This document shows positions 1 through 5,768 of a stretch of DNA of 13,300 bases, piece by piece. Location: NCBI GenBank assembly GCA_001817765.1, contig MHIZ01000022.1, positions 18,920-32,219 of the forward strand, read 5' to 3'. The stretch is from Candidatus Colwellbacteria bacterium RIFCSPLOWO2_02_FULL_44_20b (GTDB lineage: Bacteria; Patescibacteriota; Minisyncoccia; UBA6257; Colwellbacteraceae). The notes beneath the pieces were generated by a model. The model made no database searches. It was not told the origin of the DNA and saw only the letters and a list, made by a program, of their open reading frames with translations. The position numbers were made by a program, and so were the translations under genes. Each line of letters starts with the position of its first letter. Within the stretch, counting starts at the first letter, position 1.

Positions 1-16
1 TTTAGTTTTAGTTTCC

Positions 17-22
17 TATTAT
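17..22 (+). promoter_or_regulatory. possible -10 box upstream of infC
   Basis: The hexamer TATTAT differs from TATAAT at one position and ends 10 bases before the ATT proposed as the infC start. Transcription would then begin around 28-30, leaving only a few untranslated bases. A -35 box would lie outside the window, so this cannot be judged further. The same short spacing occurs at two minus-strand genes here (4715 and 8725). AT-rich sequence makes chance matches common. Confidence 0.25.
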
Positions 23-32
23 TTCTACAGCT

Positions 33-527
33 ATTCAGAATTTACGGATCAACAACCACATAAAGGCACCTGAAGTTCGCGTCCTCGATGAAGAAGGCCA
101 AAATCTTGGCCTTTTGTCGCTTCAAGAAGCCCTTTCGAAGGCGTACGCCTTAAATCTTGATCTTATTGAGATTGTTCCTGGCGCACAGCCGCCTGTGTGC
201 CGGATTATGAGTTTTGATAAATATCGTTATCAAAAAGAAAAGGAGTTTAAGAAACAACGGGTTAAGGTACTTAATATGAAGGAGGTCCAGGTGAGCGGTC
301 GGGCGGCGAAGAACGATATGATCACTAAAATCAAGAAACTTGAAGGGTTTTTAGCAAAAGGACATCGTGTTCAGATAACACTTACGCTTCGTGGACGAGA
401 AAAGGCAAATAGGCCTTGGGCTGAACAAAAACTTCGAGAGTTTTTAGGTATGATTACCGTGCCTCATAAGATTGTCCAGACGGTTAAGCCGGGTGGACGA
501 GGTCTTGTTGTTCATATCAGTACCTAG
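33..527 (+). CDS. infC: translation initiation factor IF-3, non-ATG start
   Basis: IF3 binds the 30S subunit, keeps subunits apart and checks the start codon and initiator tRNA. From the proposed start at 33 the protein has 164 residues. The N-terminal domain is recognisable by RINNHIKAPEVRV (residues 5-17), the SLQEAL helix and PPVCRIM before the linker. The C-terminal domain carries KEVQVSGRAAKND and TLRGRE and ends in GRGLVVHIST. The reading frame is closed by TAG at 9-11, and between there and the conserved domain contains only ATT (18, 21, 33) and ATC (48) as start-like codons. The first TTG, at 114, would remove the conserved N-terminus. ATT at 33 fits best because it gives a short tail before RINN and lies just after a possible -10 box, but 18 or 21 are possible. 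E. coli infC also uses AUU, which IF3 itself discriminates against for autoregulation. First gene of an infC-rpmI-rplT cluster. Confidence 0.93.
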   Translation: MQNLRINNHIKAPEVRVLDEEGQNLGLLSLQEALSKAYALNLDLIEIVPGAQPPVCRIMSFDKYRYQKEKEFKKQRVKVLNMKEVQVSGRAAKNDMITKIKKLEGFLAKGHRVQITLTLRGREKANRPWAEQKLREFLGMITVPHKIVQTVKPGGRGLVVHIST

Positions 528-634
528 AGCGATTTTAGGCCACGATTTGCAAAATTAGCCACAGTATCGTAGAATCCTTCTTGCATATTTGTTAGCTTGT
601 GAGACAGTCGCTCTCATGGGCTCAATTTTTTACT

Positions 635-820
635 ATGGCAAAAAAGAGCGCTGTAAAAAGAATACGGATTACGAAACGAGGCAAGCTTATGCGCCGGAGC
701 ATGGCCCAAGATCATTTTCGCGCTAAAAAGACCGGAAAACAGATACGTCAAAAACGTTCGGCTGTCGCGGTTAATAGTATTAACACAAAGCTTTTTAAGG
801 TTTATCTTGGATCACTATGA
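635..820 (+). CDS. rpmI: 50S ribosomal protein L35
   Basis: The product is 61 residues long, close to the usual 64-66, and very basic. It shows the L35 pattern of a Lys/Arg-rich N-terminus (MAKKSAVKRIRITKRGKL), an RRSMAQDHF segment matching the RRKAGKRHLL region of other L35 proteins, and a C-terminal hydrophobic end. ATG at 635 is chosen over an in-frame GTG at 599 because L35 starts directly with the basic segment and the 12 extra residues look unlike the family. No Shine-Dalgarno site is visible. The stop codon overlaps the rplT start as ATGA, so the two are translationally coupled. The 107 bases between infC and this gene show no convincing promoter, leader peptide or strong hairpin. Confidence 0.93.
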   Translation: MAKKSAVKRIRITKRGKLMRRSMAQDHFRAKKTGKQIRQKRSAVAVNSINTKLFKVYLGSL

Positions 821-1161
821 CACGCGTTAAACGAGGTACGCTTTCAGTTAAAAAGCGCCGAAAAATTTTAAAGTATACAAAGGGTTACCGCTGGGGCCGC
901 AAATCAAAAGTACGAGCGGCACATGAAGCTCTTATTCACGCGTGGACGCACGCGTTTCAAGGACGCAAACAAAAAAAGCGCGATTATCGCCGGCTTTGGA
1001 CTACTAAGATTAACGCGGCTGTCAGGCTCGAGGGGATGAAATACAGCACGTTTATTAAAGCCCTCAAGGATAAAGATATTCAACTTGATCGGAAGATTCT
1101 CGCGGATCTCGCAGAACACGAACCCGCAACTTTTAAGGCGCTCCTTAAATCTCTTTCTTAA
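817..1161 (+). CDS. rplT: 50S ribosomal protein L20
   Basis: L20 binds 23S rRNA early in 50S assembly. The 114-residue product has the usual length and the family features in order: a long basic N-terminal extension beginning MTRVKRG, the KYTKGYRWGRKSKVRAAHEAL segment, the FQGRKQKKRDYRRLW segment, and a globular C-terminal domain with INAAVR and YSTFIKALK. It overlaps rpmI by 4 bp. In many bacteria L20 represses its own operon by binding the mRNA leader; I see no clear L20 leader structure in the 107 bases before rpmI. The last 17 bp overlap the end of the facing alkyltransferase gene, and no intrinsic terminator is evident beyond the stop codon, so transcripts of the two operons probably overlap. 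Confidence 0.96.
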   Translation: MTRVKRGTLSVKKRRKILKYTKGYRWGRKSKVRAAHEALIHAWTHAFQGRKQKKRDYRRLWTTKINAAVRLEGMKYSTFIKALKDKDIQLDRKILADLAEHEPATFKALLKSLS

Positions 1162-1408
1162 GCAACGCTTCTTTCGTTTTCGTTCCCCATTTATATCCCC
1201 CAATCCGCCCATCGCTTCTTATAACCCGGTGGCACGGAATTCTTTTCGGATCGGGATTTTTATTTAGGGCGTTCCCAACGGCTCGATAGGCGCCTGGACT
1301 TCCAACGTTTTTCGCTATTTCTTTATATGTTCGTGTCTCGCCCCTTGGTATCTTTTTTACTATCTGGTAGACCTTGAGCGTGAATTTTGTCAGTTTTTGT
1401 TTCTTCAC
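1145..1408 (-). CDS. single-domain O6-alkylguanine-DNA alkyltransferase (MGMT family)
   Basis: MGMT proteins remove alkyl groups from O6 of guanine by transferring them to a cysteine. The 87-residue product covers only the C-terminal DNA-binding and active-site domain. It shows the helix-turn-helix region with TYKEIAKNVG, an arginine-finger region AYRAVGNALNKNP (Arg42), the active-site motif PCHRV with Cys59, and a conserved Glu86 near the C-terminus. The cysteine is kept, unlike the alkyltransferase-like (Atl) proteins, which have Trp there. The Ada/Ogt N-terminal domain of about 70 residues is missing. The start is GTG at 1408; no ATG exists upstream of the conserved domain in this frame. 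It overlaps the 3' end of the Nudix gene by 86 bp in another frame, so it is probably read from the same mRNA. The family call is firm; that it is an active transferase is inference. Confidence 0.9.
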   Translation of the reverse strand: MKKQKLTKFTLKVYQIVKKIPRGETRTYKEIAKNVGSPGAYRAVGNALNKNPDPKRIPCHRVIRSDGRIGGYKWGTKTKEALLKKEI

Positions 1409-1862
1409 TTTTAATTGTATTACTAGGTTCTTGCCTCTGTTTTAAGAACTTGTACGCCTTCTCGAGAAGTTCTCCCGTGTCTTTATGTCTTGCGACTATT
1501 TTTTTCGCGTCTTTATACAAAAACCACCCATACCCTTCGTGCTCTCGTGGAGAGATGGAGATTTGCTGTTCGCTTGTTTTTGCAAGGTAGAAGATAACAA
1601 TTTTAAAAACTTTCTTTCTTTCCTTCTTGAAGAATGTGAACTTTTCATATGCTTTGAACCCCCGTTCAATATGAAGATTTCGGCTTTTTAAACCAGTTTC
1701 CTCAAGTGTTTCTCGAAACGCGGCTTGAATACTTCCTTCCTCGGCCTGAATTTTGCCCTTTGGAAAATTCCAATACCCCCCGCCGTGATAGAGTAATAAA
1801 AATTTTGGTCCTTCTAGGGTTTCTCTTACAACAACGAAGCCTGCTGAAATTTCTTTTTCCAT
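1323..1862 (-). CDS. Nudix hydrolase, Ap4A hydrolase-like
   Basis: The product is 179 residues. The Nudix box (GX5EX7REUXEEXGU) lies at about residues 36-58, from GKIQAEEG through RETLEETGL, and holds the metal-binding glutamates. The flanking layout resembles asymmetric diadenosine tetraphosphate hydrolases of the NUDT2 type: SAGFVVVR at the N-terminus, then FLLLYHGGGYWNFPKGK just before the box, GFKAYEKFTF after it, and a late EHEGYGWF segment. A role in clearing Ap4A or a related dinucleotide is therefore likely, though Nudix substrates are hard to predict. Residues from about 145 onward are a polar, Lys/Asp/Thr-rich tail, whose last part is encoded by DNA that also encodes the start of the alkyltransferase. 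The ATG shares one base with the stop codon of the upstream ATPase gene (TAATG), indicating coupled translation. Confidence 0.92.
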   Translation of the reverse strand: MEKEISAGFVVVRETLEGPKFLLLYHGGGYWNFPKGKIQAEEGSIQAAFRETLEETGLKSRNLHIERGFKAYEKFTFFKKERKKVFKIVIFYLAKTSEQQISISPREHEGYGWFLYKDAKKIVARHKDTGELLEKAYKFLKQRQEPSNTIKSEETKTDKIHAQGLPDSKKDTKGRDTNI

Positions 1863-4372
1863 TAGTCTTGATTTTCGATTTTTAACTGTATATCTTCTTC
1901 CCTTAACTCCGCGTTTATTTTAGCGCCGTTTCGCAGTTGTCCTTTTAGGATTATTTCCGAGAGGGGGTTTTTTATTTTTTCCTCAACTACGCGACGTAGC
2001 GGCCGGGCACCGTAGACCGGATCAAAACCCCATCCAGCAATCTTTTCAATTACCACGTCATTAACTTCAAGCGTGGCATGCTGTGTGAGCGCAAGAATTT
2101 CTTGTATTTCAACAATTGCCAACTTTGCGATTTGTTTTACTTCGTCCCTTGAAAGAGTTTTAAAAACAATAATCCCACTTAACCTATTGAGAAGCTCCGG
2201 TCTGAAGTAATCCGTGAGGCGTTCTTTTACTTTTTCTGTGATATCTTTCATTGGAATGTCGCGTTCAATTTCCGTTTTAATAAGTTCCGAGTGGGCATTT
2301 GAGGTCGCGATGATGATTGCGTTCTCAAAACCAATTGTTCTTCCATGGCTATCTGTTAGGCGACCATCGTCGAACACTTGGAGAAACACGTTTACAAGTT
2401 CAGGGTTAGCTTTTTCGAATTCATCAAGAAGAATAAGACTATACGGTCTTTCCCGTACCGCATCAGTCAACAATCCTGTTGTTTTGCCATCCGGCGAGCC
2501 GATCAATCGTTCAATACTTTTTTGTTCCTGGTATTCTGTCATATCGAAACGTAACATAGCCTCTTCTGAGCCAAACTGGTTTTTCGCAAGAGCTTTCGCG
2601 AGTTCGGTCTTTCCTACTCCTGTCGGACCGACAAAGAGAAAGCTTGCAATCGGGCGATCTTTTCCCTTAAGACCGCTTCGATATTCTCGAAGAGCGTTCG
2701 CAACAGCTTTCACAGCTTCGTCCTGACCAATTACCGATTTATGAATTTGCTCTTCGAGATTCAGTAGTTTTCTTGCTTCCCCTTCTTTTGTTCCACTTAC
2801 AGGAATTCCTGTGCGCCGCTCCACGGTTTCAGCAACCGCTTCAGCTGTTACTCTATACTCGTCCTTATTTCTTAGGTCCGTAACGGTTTCAAGGAGCAGA
2901 CCAATCGCTGATTGCGGGAGCGGTCTGTCGTTCTCATACCGCCTTGCAAGTGCTACAGCATTTTTTATCGCCTTATAGGTAATAAAACATTTATATTGCT
3001 TCTCGATAACCAGGCTTTGATAAATTAATATTTTTATCGCATCTGCTTCGCTTATTTCCTCAACTTCTATCATTTCAAAGGAGCTTGGGATGCTTGTTCT
3101 TTGTTCTAAGAATTCTTTATACCCCTCTTTTGTTGTTGTGCTGATTGTTTGAATCCGTGATTCTTCTATAAGCGGCAAGAGAAGATCCGCAAGGCTTAGC
3201 GCGGTGTCAACATTGATTTTTACAAGATTATGCATATCGGGTATGTAGAGCACAATATTTCCCGCTCTTACTATTTCTTCACATACCACACTAACGCGTT
3301 TTCTGATTTCGTCCTGATTTGCCCCCGTTACAAGACGGCGTATATCAAGGGCGACAATTCTCTTATCAAAAAGCTCTTGTGGGATTTTGTCCGCAACTAT
3401 TTCAAGAGCACAGTGTTCAACAATCGTTTCTTTACCAATTGTAGGCTCTCCTACAAGTATTGCGCGGGGTTTTTCGATATTTGCAAGAATATCAATAAGG
3501 CGGCGATATTCTTTTTCGTGACCAATGAGAAAACCCGCACGACCGGCGTGCGCCTCGTCTGTTATATCTCTTCCTACCGCGTCGAGTGTAGGAGTTGGCC
3601 GTGCCGTCCATGCTCTATTCATAATCCGATGCCGAATTTTGTGTTCGTGGTGCCGGAAACCGCTTAGCAGATGAGGTACTGTTATCTTCTGAAACTTCCG
3701 GCGAAAACGCGTAAAGATAATTACTTTCCCTATATCTTCTTTTTCGATATTAAATATGCTTAGAAGCCTTTGAATTTTACTTTCTTCAAGCACCGACAAA
3801 CCTGATAGTAATTCACTTATATCAATCGTGGGGCTTTTATCTTGTCGCGCGCTTTCAAACGCCGCCTGGACAAGGCGTTTTACTTTTGCGTTCAGATCTT
3901 CTTTTTCGTTTTTCTCGGAAGCGGTTTCTTTAAGATACGTCTCGCATTTCTGTTCAACTTCTTTTATTGGAATATTGAGCCGTTCAAAGAGCTCTCTTAC
4001 CTCTGGTTCGTCTATTATGTTCTTAAAACACTGCAGGAAAAAATTTCCTCCAACGAGCAATGATTTATCATACACGGCATATATAAGACGGTTTGCGCGT
4101 GGCGTTATGTATTGTGCAAGATTTATTCTTTCTACTTCCTTCCCGTCCCCTATTTGACGGTCGGAATGGTTATGGCGAGTTAATTTTTCGAATAGAAAAA
4201 GAGCGATTAACGCGGCGCTCCAGCTTAGCCATTCAATTCCTGAGAGTATGAAGATAAGCGCAATCGCTGTCAGGATAATGTAGACGATACTTGAAAACAC
4301 CCGTACAACTGTACGGCCAATAATAGTCATTTCAAATCGGGGGTCTTTATAATAGGTTTCCGGTGAGTTCAT
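1862..4372 (-). CDS. membrane-anchored Clp-type AAA+ ATPase with degenerate D1
   Basis: This 836-residue protein has the Clp/Hsp100 layout. Two predicted membrane helices (about 22-62) come first, then a diverged Clp N-domain with a repeat around 165-215, then AAA+ module D1 (about 265-500) and D2 (about 545-830). D2 keeps Walker A GPTGVGKT (582-589), Walker B LILLDE (646-651), a sensor-1 Asn692, an arginine finger in FRPELLNR, and sensor-2 GARPLRR (788-794). D1 is eroded: Walker A is GEPTIGKE (308-315), the Walker B acidic pair is replaced by Pro-Asp (378-379), and the arginine-finger region reads PSSFE. The aromatic pore loops of both rings and the ClpP-docking loop of ClpA/C/X appear absent, and there is no coiled-coil M-domain. 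It overlaps the preceding small membrane gene by 26 bp and the Nudix gene by 1 bp. The family is clear; its action on membrane proteins is inference. It could also be called ClpC-like or ClpA-like. Confidence 0.92.
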   Translation of the reverse strand: MNSPETYYKDPRFEMTIIGRTVVRVFSSIVYIILTAIALIFILSGIEWLSWSAALIALFLFEKLTRHNHSDRQIGDGKEVERINLAQYITPRANRLIYAVYDKSLLVGGNFFLQCFKNIIDEPEVRELFERLNIPIKEVEQKCETYLKETASEKNEKEDLNAKVKRLVQAAFESARQDKSPTIDISELLSGLSVLEESKIQRLLSIFNIEKEDIGKVIIFTRFRRKFQKITVPHLLSGFRHHEHKIRHRIMNRAWTARPTPTLDAVGRDITDEAHAGRAGFLIGHEKEYRRLIDILANIEKPRAILVGEPTIGKETIVEHCALEIVADKIPQELFDKRIVALDIRRLVTGANQDEIRKRVSVVCEEIVRAGNIVLYIPDMHNLVKINVDTALSLADLLLPLIEESRIQTISTTTKEGYKEFLEQRTSIPSSFEMIEVEEISEADAIKILIYQSLVIEKQYKCFITYKAIKNAVALARRYENDRPLPQSAIGLLLETVTDLRNKDEYRVTAEAVAETVERRTGIPVSGTKEGEARKLLNLEEQIHKSVIGQDEAVKAVANALREYRSGLKGKDRPIASFLFVGPTGVGKTELAKALAKNQFGSEEAMLRFDMTEYQEQKSIERLIGSPDGKTTGLLTDAVRERPYSLILLDEFEKANPELVNVFLQVFDDGRLTDSHGRTIGFENAIIIATSNAHSELIKTEIERDIPMKDITEKVKERLTDYFRPELLNRLSGIIVFKTLSRDEVKQIAKLAIVEIQEILALTQHATLEVNDVVIEKIAGWGFDPVYGARPLRRVVEEKIKNPLSEIILKGQLRNGAKINAELREEDIQLKIENQD

Positions 4373-4715
4373 AGTTTATGACTATTTGATACACAATAAA
4401 AAGCGGGAGCGCGAGCCATAGGAAGCACACAATACTCCCTACGGCCGCTACGCCGCTATAGATGATGACACTAACGATAATTCTTCCTGCTCGCAGTACA
4501 AAGCCGAGTAGATAACCTAGGAATGTTTTGTCTTTGTAGAGTGGCTCAATAAGATTTTTTGCCGTTATTTTTAAAGCGAGTGTTTGATCAAGTCTTTCGA
4601 GTATTGCGATACATTTTTGGACTATGGTCCTCAATCCCTCTCCATACCATCGCTTTACAAAGACTACACATTCATACCCTGCCCGGTATAGGCAATATCC
4701 AATAGCGAAGTTCAT
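4347..4715 (-). CDS. small membrane protein coupled to the Clp-like ATPase
   Basis: I do not recognise a named family. From the proposed start it has 122 residues: an N-terminal, probably cytosolic part of about 64 residues (MNFAIGYCLYRAGYECVVF onward), then a strongly hydrophobic part from about 65 to 114 that should form two or three membrane helices, and a short polar tail. ATG at 4715 is preferred over the in-frame ATG at 4724 because the latter overlaps the -10 box itself, whereas 4715 lies where transcription should begin, making the message leaderless. The 3' end overlaps the ATPase gene by 26 bp. The tight coupling to a membrane-tethered ATPase suggests the two proteins act together, but nothing in the sequence proves it. 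Confidence 0.8.
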   Translation of the reverse strand: MNFAIGYCLYRAGYECVVFVKRWYGEGLRTIVQKCIAILERLDQTLALKITAKNLIEPLYKDKTFLGYLLGFVLRAGRIIVSVIIYSGVAAVGSIVCFLWLALPLFIVYQIVINYELTGNLL

Positions 4716-4722
4716 ACTTCCC

Positions 4723-4731
4723 ATTATACCA
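4723..4731 (-). promoter_or_regulatory. extended -10 promoter (TGGTATAAT), leaderless start
   Basis: The minus strand reads TGGTATAAT, a perfect -10 hexamer with the extended TGn element. Seven bases then separate it from the ATG at 4715, so transcription should begin at or within one or two bases of that ATG. No good -35 hexamer lies 16-18 bases upstream, which an extended -10 can make unnecessary. It sits just after the stop codon of the HD-domain gene and would drive the small membrane protein, ATPase, Nudix and alkyltransferase genes. Confidence 0.65.
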
Positions 4732-4740
4732 GAGGGCGCC

Positions 4741-5295
4741 TTAGAGACCGACTTCCGCAGGTCGAGCCTGCATTGCTACGAGCTCAATTTTTATAAGTTC
4801 CTCGAGTTCAATTCCCAAGAATTCTTTACATTTCAAGATAATTTCCCTATTTACTCCTTTTGCGAATGAGGGAACTTTAAACTTTTTTAGTACGGATTCA
4901 GCTTTGACAGAGGCTAGTTTTTTGTCGGGTTGGACGAGGGCTGAGGCGACAATAAGGCCTGTTAATTCTTCGGCACAATAAATGGCTTTTTCGAGGAGTG
5001 TTTTCGGTTCAAGCCCGTGGTTGTGATTGTGAATTCGGATCGCTTCAATTATTTCCGGCGGACAATCTGTTTGTTTTAGATATTCAACGGCGACGAGAGA
5101 GTGCTTTTCGGGCGTGCTTTGAGTTTCTTCCCAATCAAGGTCATGGAGGAGTCCTGTTAACTCCCAGTTTTCTTCATCTTCATTAAATTTCTTTGCGAGC
5201 GCACGCATTATGATACCTGCGGCAATACAGTGTTTTATGAGGCTTTCGTTTTTTACGTGTTTATGGAGTAGTGTTAATCCTTCTTCGTAAGTCAT
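4741..5295 (-). CDS. HD-domain metal-dependent hydrolase
   Basis: HD-domain proteins are metal-dependent phosphohydrolases, often acting on nucleotides. The 184-residue product carries a first metal-ligand candidate His22 in IKHCIAAG, the signature ELTGLLHDLDWE with His51-Asp52, further histidines at 65 and in IRIHNHNHG (89-93), and the segment AIYCAEELTGLIVASALV (104-121). This arrangement matches a stand-alone bacterial HDIG-type family of about 185 residues that I know only as uncharacterised. In those relatives, as I recall them, the last segment usually reads A-D-x-L-T-G, so the final Asp ligand appears to be Glu here. No signal peptide or membrane helix is seen. It starts 11 bp after the stop of the membrane protein gene at 5307 and shows no Shine-Dalgarno site. 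The substrate is unknown. Confidence 0.82.
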   Translation of the reverse strand: MTYEEGLTLLHKHVKNESLIKHCIAAGIIMRALAKKFNEDEENWELTGLLHDLDWEETQSTPEKHSLVAVEYLKQTDCPPEIIEAIRIHNHNHGLEPKTLLEKAIYCAEELTGLIVASALVQPDKKLASVKAESVLKKFKVPSFAKGVNREIILKCKEFLGIELEELIKIELVAMQARPAEVGL

Positions 5296-5306
5296 TGTTC
5301 GTTATG

Positions 5307-5681
5307 TTAGTAGACGATGTAGGCGAAAAATATTCCGGCCATAGTAATCACATGGAAGATGTCTATTATTCGCTGTCGTATGTTAATTCCTAGACTTTTC
5401 AATAGGTATCCGCTAAATCTTTCGATCTTTTCTTCACCCAGTCTGTTCGCGAGATGATTCTGGAATTCCGTTAGTAAACAGTCGAATTTGTTAATGACTT
5501 GGCTTATAAAGATGCCTGTAATAATCACAATGCTCACTGATCTTAATCCTGGTATTTTTGTCCAGAGATTTGTAGTAGCCAGGAGAAAAACCACAATTAC
5601 GTATACTGTGATGAGTGTATGGAACGCAATTGTTCCCTTGTACAGCGCGTTCCATATTTTGTGTTTTCGAGGGTATGTCAT
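5307..5681 (-). CDS. small membrane protein, unknown function
   Basis: The 124-residue product is not recognised. It has a short basic N-terminus (MTYPRKHKIW), a membrane helix at about 17-38, a second at about 48-62, a hydrophilic stretch at 63-100 with mixed charge (FQNHLANRLGEEKIERF), and a C-terminal helix at about 104-123. The start at ATG 5681 is chosen over GTG 5705 because AAAGGA lies 8 bases before it, one of the very few clear ribosome binding sites in the window. It stands between the endonuclease Q and HD-domain genes, 11 bp upstream of the latter, so it is probably in the same transcript. Nothing visible indicates transport or enzyme activity. Confidence 0.75.
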   Translation of the reverse strand: MTYPRKHKIWNALYKGTIAFHTLITVYVIVVFLLATTNLWTKIPGLRSVSIVIITGIFISQVINKFDCLLTEFQNHLANRLGEEKIERFSGYLLKSLGINIRQRIIDIFHVITMAGIFFAYIVY

Positions 5682-5689
5682 AATCGTGT

Positions 5690-5695
5690 TCCTTT
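5690..5695 (-). promoter_or_regulatory. Shine-Dalgarno site deciding the start at 5681
   Basis: AAAGGA on the minus strand ends 8 bases before ATG 5681. It supports that ATG over the GTG at 5705 and stands out because most genes in the window have no such site. Confidence 0.65.
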
Positions 5696-5768
5696 TTACA
5701 TTCACTTTACACTGTCAACCATTTTTTTCGCTGTCTAGTTCTGAAGATTGGTAAATAGGCAATTAATT

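Noticed and set aside
114..116. TTG at 114 as the infC start
   Set aside because: It would remove conserved IF3 N-terminal residues that are clearly encoded upstream in the same open frame.
599..634. GTG at 599 as the rpmI start
   Set aside because: The added residues have no counterpart in L35 and the internal ATG at 635 matches the family's usual beginning.
2320..2345. Tripeptide I-G-F in the Clp-like ATPase (residues 680-682) as a ClpP-docking loop
   Set aside because: It lies before sensor 1, at the strand aligned with T-V-D-F of other Clp proteins, not in the docking-loop position after sensor 1.
2214..2726. Long open frame on the plus strand (170 codons), and similar ones at 3230-3667, 8322-8747, 11182-11610 and 12481-12915
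   Set aside because: Each lies entirely within a well-supported minus-strand gene, and its translation is Ser/Arg-rich without recognisable domains.
2680..2760. Search for a coiled-coil M-domain that would make the AAA+ protein a ClpB disaggregase
   Set aside because: D1 passes to D2 through a short linker ending in ERRTGIPVS with no long heptad region, so ClpB is not supported.
5690..5718. TTGACA at 5713-5718 (minus) as the -35 of a promoter for the membrane protein gene
   Set aside because: At 16-18 bases downstream there is only the AAAGGA ribosome site and no -10-like hexamer.
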